From contig JAWSUW010000171.1 of assembly GCA_033549245.1 (NCBI GenBank), forward strand, positions 1 through 6,657: a DNA stretch of 6,657 nucleotides, given 5' to 3'. This stretch comes from Fusibacter_D sp033549245 (GTDB taxonomy: Bacteria; Bacillota; Clostridia; Peptostreptococcales; Acidaminobacteraceae). A model generated the notes under the pieces. That model was not told the DNA's origin. It was given only the letters and a program-made list of their open reading frames with translations, and ran no database searches. Shown here piece after piece: positions 1 through 6,574 of this stretch (positions are counted from its first letter, which is position 1; each line of letters begins with the position of its first letter). The translations under genes and the position numbers were made by a program.

Positions 1-27
1 GGCATTATTATATCATAATATCTTTTG

Positions 28-72
28 GGACATAATCACGTGTGATTACTTAGGACATTATCACATGTGAAT
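28..72. repeat. Two direct repeats, 25-bp period, each with a palindromic core
   Basis: Copy 1 is 28-47 and copy 2 is 53-72. They match at 17 of 20 positions, with consensus GGACATWATCACRTGTGAWT. The core of copy 2, TCACATGTGA (61-70), is a perfect palindrome; copy 1 has arms AATCAC/GTGATT (34-39 and 42-47) around a GT centre. A degenerate third copy may lie at 1-19, sharing GG, CATTAT and the final AAT. The 25-bp period, about 2.4 helical turns, and the palindromic cores suggest a protein-binding array, but I do not recognise the regulator. The half-sites face the opposite way from a CRP site. The array may belong to clpB or to a gene left of the window. Confidence 0.6.
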
Positions 73-88
73 CATACTTAACTACGCG

Positions 89-124
89 ACCCACCAAAAT
101 TATTTGACAATAATTTTGGTGGGT
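89..124. repeat. Perfect 16-bp inverted repeat spanning the clpB -35 box
   Basis: Bases 89-104 pair perfectly with 109-124, leaving a TGAC centre at 105-108. The -35 hexamer of the clpB promoter (104-109) sits exactly in the centre, and the right arm fills most of the spacer up to the -10. Neither strand has a T-run after the stem, so it is not a normal intrinsic terminator. An operator for a second repressor or activator is the likelier reading. CtsR can be set aside because no tandem GGTCAAA heptads are present. Confidence 0.75.
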
Positions 125-132
125 ATTATAAT
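104..132 (+). promoter_or_regulatory. SigA-type promoter of clpB
   Basis: TTGACA at 104-109 and TATAAT at 127-132 are both exact consensus hexamers, separated by 17 bp. Transcription should start near 139-140, just before CIRCE, which is the usual arrangement for HrcA-repressed heat-shock genes. The -35 lies inside the 89-124 inverted repeat. Confidence 0.93.
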
Positions 133-143
133 TAAAGTGTAAA

Positions 144-170
144 TTAGCACTCGTCTGCAGAGAGTGCTAA
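144..170 (+). promoter_or_regulatory. CIRCE operator (HrcA binding site)
   Basis: TTAGCACTC (144-152), a 9-nt spacer (153-161) and GAGTGCTAA (162-170) form a perfect CIRCE element. CIRCE is bound by the HrcA repressor, whose activity depends on GroEL in the well-studied bacteria. The position just downstream of the predicted start site means HrcA would block promoter clearance, and the element is also present in the mRNA leader. clpB and the gene behind it are therefore predicted to be heat-inducible. Confidence 0.97.
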
Positions 171-210
171 CAAGTCTTCTGCAGAGACAACTTTGAATGT
201 CGGCAGAGAG
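154..210 (+). repeat. Short direct repeats in the clpB leader
   Basis: TCTGCAGAGA occurs at 154-163, inside the CIRCE spacer and right arm, and again at 178-187. GCAGAGAG of 157-164 recurs at 203-210. The starts of the GCAGAGA core (157, 181, 203) are 24 and 22 nt apart. They may be partial duplications of the operator's right side; no function is evident. Confidence 0.45.
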
Positions 211-252
211 CCTGTAAGTTTCTCGTTGTACTTATATATAACATAGATACAT

Positions 253-285
253 GAGGCTAGTATAGTTTCGCTACAATACTGTCTC
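253..285 (+). other. Stem-loop in the clpB 5' leader
   Basis: Bases 253-257 pair with 281-285 (one G-U), T258 is bulged, and 259-263 pair with 276-280. A 1x1 mismatch and two further pairs lead to a small loop around TTCGCT. The hairpin ends 13 nt before the Shine-Dalgarno purines and does not sequester them, so it is not an obvious RNA thermometer. It could stabilise the leader. The rest of the leader between CIRCE and this hairpin shows no coding potential. Confidence 0.45.
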
Positions 286-314
286 GAAATATTGTATGAA
301 AGGTGATGATTTAA

Positions 315-2906
315 ATGAACACTGAAAAATTCACACAGAAAACAAATGAAGTTCTCGAACTTGCGCAGAAAGTGGCCATCAAACTTAATCATGCAAAGTT
401 GGATGGTGAGCATCTGCATTATGCGCTCCTAGATGTAGAAGGAAGTATGGTTGCGAATGTGCTATCCGCAATGGGGATCGATGTGAAGGTGGTCGCTGCC
501 GCATTATATGATCATTTGGAGAAGATGCCAAAGGTCTACGGGGATGATGTTCAACTATCAGGTACTAGAAGACTCAATCAACTGTTGATCTATGCGGAGG
601 ATGAAGCGAAGCGTTTCAAAGATGAATATGTCAGCGTCGAGCATCTTTACCTTGCATTACTTGGAGAGCGGAATTCATTTTCAACCAGTTTGTTCAATAG
701 GTTCAATATAACCACAGAAAACTTTCTGATTGCACTTAAATCCATCAGGAGCAATCAACGCGTCACCAGTCAAAACCCGGAAGTGGGTTATGAGGCGCTG
801 AGTAAATATAGCATCAATCTCATTGAACGTGCAAAATCAGGGAAACTCGATCCCGTTATCGGTAGGGATTCAGAAATCAGAAGAGTGATCAGAATTTTGT
901 CGAGAAGAACCAAGAACAATCCTGTGCTTATAGGCGAACCAGGTGTAGGAAAAACGGCAGTCGTTGAAGGTTTGGCCCAGCGTATTTTGGCAGGTGATGT
1001 GCCTGAAGGTCTGAAAGATAAACAAATCTATGCGCTCGATATGGGCGCACTCATAGCGGGTGCTAAATTCAGGGGTGAATTCGAAGAACGCCTCAAGGCA
1101 TTGCTCGCTGAAGTTCAGTCCGCACAGGGTGGAATAATCCTGTTCATCGATGAACTGCACACTATAGTGAGTGCCGGAAAAGCAGAAGGCGCAATGGATG
1201 CAGGCAATCTTTTGAAACCGATGCTTGCCCGTGGTGAGCTCAGATGTATTGGCGCAACCACTCTAGACGAATACAGAAATCATATTGAAAAAGATGCCGC
1301 ACTCGAACGTCGTTTTCAACCGATTGTAGTGGACCAACCAAACGTAGAGGATACAATCTCCATTCTTCGTGGACTCAAAGAACGATTTGAGATCCACCAT
1401 GGGGTGAGGATCACCGATGGTGCGCTTGTAGCTTGTGCGACACTTTCCAACAGGTACATCACAGATCGTTTTTTACCGGACAAAGCTATCGATTTGATGG
1501 ACGAGGCGGCTGCGATGATCCGTAGCGAGATTGATAGCATGCCAGCAGAACTCGACGAGGCGCTTCGTAAGTTGATGCAACTTGAAATTGAAAAGCAGGC
1601 TCTAGCAAAGGAAACCGACCTGGCATCCAAGGAACGGCTTGAGATTTTGAATAAGGATATCGAGAGGATCAAGGCATCGCAACAGGAAATGAAAGCACAG
1701 TGGATGAAGGAAAAAGCCCAAATCAGCAGAGAAAAGGATTTGAAGTCAGAAATAGAGTCTGTCAAACGTGAAATTGAGGAAGCAGAACGTGCTTATGATC
1801 TGGAAAAACTCGCCGCACTAAAATATGGAAAGTTAGCGGAACTCGAAAAACAGCTTTTAGAGGCAGCCAAAGAAGAAAACAAGCAGGATTTCAAACTGCT
1901 GAAGGAAGAAGTTACTGAAGAGGAAATCTCTGAAATCGTCTCCAAGTGGACAGGTATTCCAGTTCAAAAGTTGAATGCGTCCGAGGCCGACAAGTTGCTC
2001 CATCTAGATGAACTCTTGCATAAATGTGTCGTTGGACAGAATGAAGCAGTAGAAGCTGTGACAGAAGCAGTTCTGAGAGCCAGGTCAGGTCTTAAAGATC
2101 CAAATCGGCCAATCGGTTCATTTGTTTTCCTCGGACCGACTGGCGTAGGAAAGACTGAGCTTGCAAAAGCACTTGCTGAAGCACTTTTTGACAGTGAGAA
2201 CAATATGGTACGGATTGACATGAGTGAGTATATGGAGCGTCATGCAGTGGCCAGATTGATTGGAGCCCCTCCAGGGTATGTGGGTTATGAGGAAGGCGGC
2301 CAATTGACGGAAGCTGTAAGACGTAAACCCTATTCCGTAATCTTGTTTGACGAAATCGAAAAAGCACATCCAGAGGTTTGGGGAGTCTTGCTTCAGCTTC
2401 TTGATGACGGTAGATTGACAGATAGCAAGGGACGTGTGGTGGATTTCAAAAACACAGTTGTCATACTGACATCCAACATAGGCAGTCAGATATTGCTGGA
2501 TCGACTTTCAATGGGTGGAGAAATTGACGACGCCATTCGCAAGGACATCATGAAACTCATGCACAAGTACTTCAAACCTGAGTTTTTGAATCGTCTGGAT
2601 GAGACTGTACTCTTCACACCTTTGACACGTGAGGATATTGAGCGTATCATTAGGATGTACATGGCGAATCTCCAAAAAAGGACCGCAATCAAGATTGAAC
2701 TTTCTGAAGCTGCTATTCAAAAAATCGCAAACGAGGGATATGATCAAGCTTTCGGCGCCAGACCAATTAAAAGATACATTCAAAAGCATATTGAAACCAC
2801 ACTTGCCAAAGCCATCATCAAAGGTGATGTGAGTGAATCAGGACATGTTCTTATGGACGTAGTTGATGATGGATTTTTCATTGAGATCCTTCAGGATGAG
2901 AGGTAA
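315..2906 (+). CDS. clpB: ClpB (Hsp100) ATP-dependent protein disaggregase
   Basis: This 863-residue protein is full length for ClpB, a cytosolic hexameric AAA+ machine that, with DnaK, threads aggregated proteins through its pore and releases them for refolding. The N domain (about 1-145) has the two Clp repeats. The first AAA ring has Walker A GEPGVGKT (207-214), Walker B ending D279-E280 and a pore loop GAKFRGEFEERL, where Phe replaces the frequent Tyr. The middle coiled coil (about 405-525) carries the YDLEKLAALKYGKL motif typical of ClpB. The second ring has Walker A GPTGVGKT (607-614), Walker B D679-E680, pore loop GYVGYEEGG, the FLNRLDE arginine-finger segment and sensor-2 GAR (814-816). 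The middle domain, and the lack of an obvious ClpP-docking loop, separate it from ClpA and ClpC. The ATG at 315 follows AAAGGTG (299-305). Expression is predicted to be under HrcA through CIRCE upstream. The stop is TAA. Confidence 0.98.
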   Translation: MNTEKFTQKTNEVLELAQKVAIKLNHAKLDGEHLHYALLDVEGSMVANVLSAMGIDVKVVAAALYDHLEKMPKVYGDDVQLSGTRRLNQLLIYAEDEAKRFKDEYVSVEHLYLALLGERNSFSTSLFNRFNITTENFLIALKSIRSNQRVTSQNPEVGYEALSKYSINLIERAKSGKLDPVIGRDSEIRRVIRILSRRTKNNPVLIGEPGVGKTAVVEGLAQRILAGDVPEGLKDKQIYALDMGALIAGAKFRGEFEERLKALLAEVQSAQGGIILFIDELHTIVSAGKAEGAMDAGNLLKPMLARGELRCIGATTLDEYRNHIEKDAALERRFQPIVVDQPNVEDTISILRGLKERFEIHHGVRITDGALVACATLSNRYITDRFLPDKAIDLMDEAAAMIRSEIDSMPAELDEALRKLMQLEIEKQALAKETDLASKERLEILNKDIERIKASQQEMKAQWMKEKAQISREKDLKSEIESVKREIEEAERAYDLEKLAALKYGKLAELEKQLLEAAKEENKQDFKLLKEEVTEEEISEIVSKWTGIPVQKLNASEADKLLHLDELLHKCVVGQNEAVEAVTEAVLRARSGLKDPNRPIGSFVFLGPTGVGKTELAKALAEALFDSENNMVRIDMSEYMERHAVARLIGAPPGYVGYEEGGQLTEAVRRKPYSVILFDEIEKAHPEVWGVLLQLLDDGRLTDSKGRVVDFKNTVVILTSNIGSQILLDRLSMGGEIDDAIRKDIMKLMHKYFKPEFLNRLDETVLFTPLTREDIERIIRMYMANLQKRTAIKIELSEAAIQKIANEGYDQAFGARPIKRYIQKHIETTLAKAIIKGDVSESGHVLMDVVDDGFFIEILQDER

Positions 2907-2908
2907 TA

Positions 2909-3220
2909 ATGGATGAAAATAGATACACACAGTTTACAAAAGATGTACTTGCCGTTTTGAAGCAAATCCCCTATGGAAAAGTCACAACCTATGGTGATGT
3001 GGCAAAAGCGGCCGGTCACCCCAATGGAGCAAGACAGGTGGTGCGCATTCTAAGTTCACTTTCAGAAAAGGAAAATTTAACTTGGTACCGTGTCGTGAAC
3101 AAAGCGGGACAGGTGGTTCTGAGGGGTGAGGGGGAGCTGGAACAGATCACTTTGCTCAGGAGGGAAGGTGTGGAATTTATCAGTGAGAACATTGTGGACA
3201 TGAAAAACTACAAATTTTAA
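2909..3220 (+). CDS. Alkyltransferase-like (ATL) DNA-binding protein, MGMT family
   Basis: This 103-residue protein matches the C-terminal DNA-binding domain of O6-alkylguanine-DNA alkyltransferase (Ada/Ogt/MGMT). It has PYGKVTTYGDVA (21-32), the helix-turn-helix stretch around GARQVVRILSS (40-50), and the RVVN...G segment (61-66). The acceptor cysteine of PCHR is absent: the site reads TWYR with Trp59. This makes it an ATL protein, which in studied members binds O6-alkylguanine, flips it using a Tyr and an Arg (probably Tyr28 and Arg42 here), and recruits nucleotide excision repair rather than reversing the lesion. Most ATLs have Pro before the Trp; here it is Thr58. The ATG lies 2 nt after the clpB stop, with GAGAGG (2898-2903) as ribosome site inside the clpB end, so it is cotranscribed and probably coupled to clpB. 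The family assignment is firm; the NER role is inferred. Confidence 0.93.
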   Translation: MDENRYTQFTKDVLAVLKQIPYGKVTTYGDVAKAAGHPNGARQVVRILSSLSEKENLTWYRVVNKAGQVVLRGEGELEQITLLRREGVEFISENIVDMKNYKF

Positions 3221-3228
3221 TCAAGGCT

Positions 3229-3263
3229 CAGGTCATTTGTGAATTCACAAATGGCCTGCTTTT
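3229..3263 (+). terminator. Rho-independent terminator of the clpB-ATL unit
   Basis: A 13-bp stem (3229-3241 with 3246-3258, one T-G pair) closes an AATT loop. It is followed after one base by a TTTT run at 3260-3263. The hairpin begins 8 nt after the ATL stop codon. The T-run is short, so termination may be incomplete. Confidence 0.85.
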
Positions 3264-3302
3264 ACATTCTAACGAAATTTTAACGATTTTTAATAAAAAT
3301 TG

Positions 3303-3311
3303 TGTTACATT
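3303..3311 (+). promoter_or_regulatory. Possible extended -10 promoter for the tldD operon
   Basis: TGTTACATT (3303-3311) has the TGn extension before a TACATT -10 box, in an AT-rich stretch between the terminator and tldD. No good -35 sits 17 bp upstream; TTAACG at 3280-3285 is 20 bp away. An alternative -10 is TTATAG at 3310-3315. A promoter is expected somewhere in this gap because a terminator precedes it, but the exact site is uncertain. Confidence 0.4.
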
Positions 3312-3339
3312 ATAGACATATAAAAAAAATTATATCGTT

Positions 3340-3346
3340 AAGGAGG
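3340..3346 (+). promoter_or_regulatory. Ribosome binding site deciding the tldD start
   Basis: AAGGAGG lies 6 nt before the ATG at 3353. It rules out the upstream in-frame GTG at 3302, which has no purine-rich site and overlaps the likely promoter. Confidence 0.9.
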
Positions 3347-3352
3347 CAATAC

Positions 3353-4687
3353 ATGTTCAAATTTCCAGAGAATCTATATGTGGATGTTCGGATTGAAGAA
3401 ACCTTTGAAACCAAAATCAGTTTCAAAAAAATGATTCTGCAGGAACAGAAGGTACGTAACAACAAAGGTGCATTTGTGAGAGTATATGATGGAAACCGTT
3501 GATATTATGCGTCTACAACAGATGTTGATGCGATTCAGAATCAAATTGACACACTTGCGAAAATGGCAAGGCCAAATCCTGAGATCGACAACCACCCGAT
3601 AGTCAGACAATTTGAAGTACATAAGGACCAACTGATCCAATACAAAAGCAGGTCCATCACCGAGGTGCCAATTGCAGAGAAAAAAGCCATGCTCGAGCGT
3701 TATTTAGGCCTCGTGAATGATGAGACCATTGTGCATCACACCTCTTATTACGTGGACAACAAGGTCATCAAATCCATATACTCATCCAAAGGTACGGATG
3801 TTACTTTTGACAAGCAGACCTGTGGCATTAGGATCAATCTTGAACTTTCAAGTGGTGATAGCAAAGATCAGACCAGTATGTCAAAGGCAGGAATCTATTT
3901 CGAGGATCTGTTTGAACTGGAGGACTTTTTTAATGAAGAGATTGAGAAGAACATTGATTTTGTCAAGAACGCACAGCCCGTTGAGCCAGGAATCTATACT
4001 GTGCTCCTGAGTCCACTGGCAACCGGAGTTTTCACACATGAGAGTTTTGGACACAAAAGCGAGTCGGATTTCATGGTGGGTGATGAGACGATGAAGGCGG
4101 AATGGGCAATTGGTAAGATGGTCGGAACTCCGATTCTGACAATCATTGATGATGGCAAGGTCATTGGCAATGGTTATGTCCCATATGATGACGAGGGCAC
4201 CAAGGGAAAGAAGACATATATCGTCACAAATGGTGCGCTTACGGGAAGATTGCACAGCACGAATACGAGCGCACAATTGGAAGAAGAGCTTACCGGCAAT
4301 GCCAGGGCAACGAGTTTTGAATTTGAACCGATTGTCAGAATGACAACGACTTATATTGAAAAGGGCAATAGACCTCTTGCAGATATCTTTGCGGAGATTG
4401 AAAACGGGATCTATGTCGAGGACATCAAGCATGGTTCTGGTATGTCAACGTTTACGATTGCGCCTGCCAGAGCCTATAAGATTGAAAATGGCAAGATCAC
4501 GACACCGGTCAAAATTTCCGTGGTTACCGGCAATGTCTTTGAGACGCTGGGTGAAGTGGATGCCGTGAGTGAGGAGTTTGAACTCCTTAGCTTTGTCGGA
4601 GGCGGTTGCGGTAAGATGGAACAATATCCACTGCCGGTCGGATTTGGCGGACCATACACTCGAGTCAAGAAACTCAATGTTCAATAG
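3353..4687 (+). pseudogene. tldD: TldD zinc metalloprotease subunit, frame interrupted by TGA at codon 50
   Basis: Read through one in-frame TGA (3500-3502), this is a 444-residue TldD/PmbA-family protein, slightly shorter than E. coli TldD. TldD is the catalytic half of the cytosolic TldD/TldE heterodimer, which cleaves unfolded peptides (microcin B17 precursor and CcdA antitoxin in E. coli). The HExxxH zinc site is HESFGH (229-234), and the third ligand is probably Cys419 in GGGCGK near the C-terminus, so catalysis looks intact. The break falls in DGNR-TGA-YYASTTDVDAI, where Trp fits the family pattern as I recall it. Homology continues on both sides in the same frame with no other damage. 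The gene's other Trp (in AEWAIG) uses TGG. The next in-frame start, ATG 3563, lacks a ribosome site and would drop 70 N-terminal residues. Options are a recent nonsense mutation, readthrough as Trp, or sequence error; I cannot decide. Confidence 0.88.
3500..3502 (+). other. In-frame TGA inside tldD
   Basis: The codon context is CGT TGA TAT. The 49 codons before it and the 394 sense codons after it belong to one uninterrupted family-like reading frame. A single G-to-A change from TGG would produce it. No homopolymer run is next to it, which argues against a simple indel-type sequencing error. Confidence 0.9.
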
Positions 4688-4700
4688 GAGGCTGTAGACT

Positions 4701-5927
4701 ATGAAAACTGAATTTATAACGATAAGAAACATTGAAACTACCGCAAAAATTGTAGGGACAAAAGTTGATGCGGTGAGGATTAAAGATATCATAAAAAAAG
4801 GCGTAAGAGTCTACGATAATGAGAAAATTGGCGTTTCTGGCGCGATTGGTGACATTCCCGACAATGTGCTGGTAGAAAAAGCCGTTGAAAATTTGAGCAC
4901 GGGAATTGAATACCCTTATGATCTCGAAAAAGAACTTGTGGATCACAGAAAATATAGTGAACTTTCGATGTCTGGTGAGGACCTTTTAGAGGTGACTGAA
5001 GAGATTCTTGAGGAATTGAGAAAGAATTATGATCAATTTCTTTTTAGTGAAAAGATTTCTGTAAAGGAAATGATTGTTCAGATGAGAAACTCGGAAGGTC
5101 TGGATTTGGAATACAAGGATGCCTGGTTTGAACTGGGCTTGATCTTAAAGGAAAATAGCAGCGCAAATTTGTTTGATGGACACATACAGTATTTTGGACG
5201 TACTTTTGACAAACAGAAGTTTTGGGATTTCAACAAAGGATACCTGGACGCATATGACAAAAAGGCAGAATTGCCGGCTGGTGAGAAATTACCAGTATTT
5301 GTAATGGATGACTCCGAACTTAATGGCTTCCTCAACAAGTCCCTCAACGGTGAGCGTTACGCCAATGGCAGTTCAGTTTTGAGCGGAAAATTAGGTGAGC
5401 AACTTTTCAATGAGAAAATCAACTTTGGACAAAATTATGATTCCAAAATGACCTTTGAACCATTCTTTGATAACGAAGGCGTTGTGCTTGAAAATGATAG
5501 ATTATCACTGATCGGGAAGGGTAAATTCATTAATGTGTTCACTGATAAAAAGACGGCTGCAACTTATGATTTGCCACATACCGGAGCTGCTGACGGCGCA
5601 TATGACGGCGTACCGAACCTGACGATGACCCAGCTTAAATTCGAGACGGATTCAGCGGATCTGAAAACTGCTATGAACGGCCAGATGGGTATCTTTGTTG
5701 TAGTTTCAGCAGGCGGTGATTTCACTCCTGACGGAAGTTTTGCAGCACCTGTACAAGTGGGATTCCTGTTTGATGGTGAAAGATTCATTGGCAAGTTGCC
5801 TGAGTTCACGATGAGATCCAATTTATGGACGATGCTTGGAGAGGATTACATCGGAACTTTTGACAATCCATTTTATATCGGTGAGAATAGCCAAGTCCAT
5901 GGGTATTACATGACTATAGTGCGTTAG
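4701..5927 (+). CDS. tldE: TldE/PmbA-type partner subunit of the TldD protease
   Basis: This 408-residue protein belongs to the TldD/PmbA family but has no HExxxH motif, as expected of the non-catalytic TldE (PmbA) subunit that completes the peptide chamber of the heterodimer. Visible family marks are the N-terminal domain with GVRVYDNEKIGVSGA (about 34-48) and the segment TYDLPHTGAADGAYDGVPNL, which corresponds to the conserved TldE stretch around STGHAGG...HNL in E. coli. The C-terminal part ends in a beta-rich region with IGTFDNPFYIGE. The ATG at 4701 follows AGGAGG (4686-4691), which overlaps the tldD stop codon, and the genes are 13 nt apart. That tight spacing implies translational coupling, so the interruption in tldD could also affect TldE dosage. 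The reading frame is intact, with three TGG Trp codons and no TGA. The subunit assignment is inferred from the missing zinc motif and position. Confidence 0.9.
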   Translation: MKTEFITIRNIETTAKIVGTKVDAVRIKDIIKKGVRVYDNEKIGVSGAIGDIPDNVLVEKAVENLSTGIEYPYDLEKELVDHRKYSELSMSGEDLLEVTEEILEELRKNYDQFLFSEKISVKEMIVQMRNSEGLDLEYKDAWFELGLILKENSSANLFDGHIQYFGRTFDKQKFWDFNKGYLDAYDKKAELPAGEKLPVFVMDDSELNGFLNKSLNGERYANGSSVLSGKLGEQLFNEKINFGQNYDSKMTFEPFFDNEGVVLENDRLSLIGKGKFINVFTDKKTAATYDLPHTGAADGAYDGVPNLTMTQLKFETDSADLKTAMNGQMGIFVVVSAGGDFTPDGSFAAPVQVGFLFDGERFIGKLPEFTMRSNLWTMLGEDYIGTFDNPFYIGENSQVHGYYMTIVR

Positions 5928-5953
5928 CAAGTACTGATTGGGGACAGGTGAAA

Positions 5954-5965
5954 ACTGGTACCAGT
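5954..5965. repeat. 12-bp perfect palindrome before the flavodoxin gene
   Basis: ACTGGTACCAGT is fully self-complementary with no spacer. It lies in the 58-nt gap between tldE and the flavodoxin gene, just upstream of that gene's ribosome site. It could be an operator or chance; no convincing promoter is seen around it. Confidence 0.4.
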
Positions 5966-5985
5966 AGGAAAAGGAAGTGATTGGA

Positions 5986-6462
5986 ATGAAAAAACTGATT
6001 GTGTATGGAACAAAATCAGGTACAACAGAAAACTGTGCCATGAAGATCAAGGCAAATATGGATCTTCAGGATGTCGAAATTATGAATCTCAAAGGAAGCC
6101 ACAAAATTGATTTATCAAATTATGATACCATTATCATAGGCACACCCATTTACATGGGGAGAATCAATGGTAAAGTAAATAGCTTTCTGCTCAAGAACCA
6201 TGATATTTTGATGCAAAAGGATATTCATTTCTTTGTGTGTGGATTGGCTCATGGTGCTGAAGGTGTGGAACTCTTCAGGAAAGAAATCGCAGAGGACCTG
6301 TTTGCTCATGCCAGTCAGGTTAGGCAACTGGGTTCTGAGATTCATCCTGAACGTTTGAATCCTCTATATAGGATGATTATCAAAAAAATCATTGAAGCGC
6401 AAAAACCTGAAATTGGACTACTCGAAACTGAGATAGATGAGTTTGCGAAAGAGATAAGGTGA
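5986..6462 (+). CDS. Flavodoxin-domain protein (HemG-like, Flavodoxin_5 type)
   Basis: This 158-residue protein opens with beta-1 LIVYGTKSGTTENCA, the phosphate-binding loop of flavodoxins, and continues with IIIGTPIYMGRINGKV (about 48-63), the conserved strand and flavin-contacting loop. The tail LNPLYRMIIKKII resembles the C-terminal helix of the small HemG-like flavodoxin-domain proteins. It should bind FMN and carry out electron transfer or quinone-linked oxidation; no heme-synthesis genes are nearby, so a protoporphyrinogen oxidase role is not supported. The ATG at 5986 is preferred over GTG 5977, because AAAAGGAAG (about 5968-5976) abuts the GTG but is correctly spaced for the ATG. It lies 58 nt after tldE and may be cotranscribed. 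The stop is TGA, followed five codons later by TAG in the same frame. The protein has no Trp. Confidence 0.88.
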   Translation: MKKLIVYGTKSGTTENCAMKIKANMDLQDVEIMNLKGSHKIDLSNYDTIIIGTPIYMGRINGKVNSFLLKNHDILMQKDIHFFVCGLAHGAEGVELFRKEIAEDLFAHASQVRQLGSEIHPERLNPLYRMIIKKIIEAQKPEIGLLETEIDEFAKEIR

Positions 6463-6523
6463 GAACAGCAGGAAATGTAGGAAATGCAGGAAATGCAGGA
6501 AATGCAGGGAGAGCAGGAAAAGA
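6461..6523 (+). repeat. 9-bp tandem repeat after the flavodoxin stop
   Basis: The unit AGGAAATGC is repeated from 6470. 6470-6478 ends in T, 6479-6487, 6488-6496 and 6497-6505 are exact, and 6506-6514 and 6515-6523 are degenerate. GAGAACAGC at 6461-6469 may be a further diverged unit. The array starts at the last base pairs of the flavodoxin stop codon. It is purine-rich on the + strand and probably arose by slippage. Confidence 0.85.
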
Positions 6524-6526
6524 TTA

Positions 6527-6569
6527 AGGTCAAAAAATGGAAAAGCTAAGAGTCGAAGACTCTTAGCTT
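6527..6569 (-). terminator. Terminator-like hairpin, best on the minus strand
   Basis: A perfect 12-bp stem (6543-6554 with 6558-6569) closes a GAA loop. On the + strand it is followed by CAGGGTG, with no T-run. On the minus strand it runs into TTCC and then ATTTTTT (complement of 6531-6542). It is therefore best read as the terminator of a minus-strand transcript entering from the right. It could still help end the + strand operon. Confidence 0.6.
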
Positions 6570-6574
6570 CAGGG

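Noticed and set aside
28..72. Start of a CRISPR array
   Set aside because: The repeats are 20 bp with only 5 bp between them, so there are no spacers.
89..124. Intrinsic terminator of an upstream gene
   Set aside because: Neither side has a T-run after the stem, and the promoter -35 occupies its centre.
296..325. Nine-codon upstream ORF overlapping the clpB start
   Set aside because: It has no Shine-Dalgarno sequence and its codons simply run over the clpB ribosome site; likely chance.
144..419. 91-codon minus-strand reading frame across CIRCE and the clpB start
   Set aside because: It runs over the operator, leader and a conserved coding start, has no ribosome site, and its translation looks random.
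3302..3352. Upstream GTG start for tldD
   Set aside because: It overlaps the likely -10 region and has no ribosome site, whereas ATG 3353 has AAGGAGG at ideal distance.
3503..3532. Possible bacterial SECIS making the tldD TGA a selenocysteine codon
   Set aside because: A weak stem (3508-3516 with 3524-3532, one T-T mismatch, two wobble pairs) follows the TGA. The loop AACAGAT has no G in its first two positions and starts closer to the TGA than usual, and the site looks like a Trp position rather than a Cys.
6459..6527. Short GTG-started ORF encoding Gly-Asn-Ala repeats
   Set aside because: It overlaps the flavodoxin end, starts at GTG without a properly spaced ribosome site, and is explained by the 9-bp DNA repeat.
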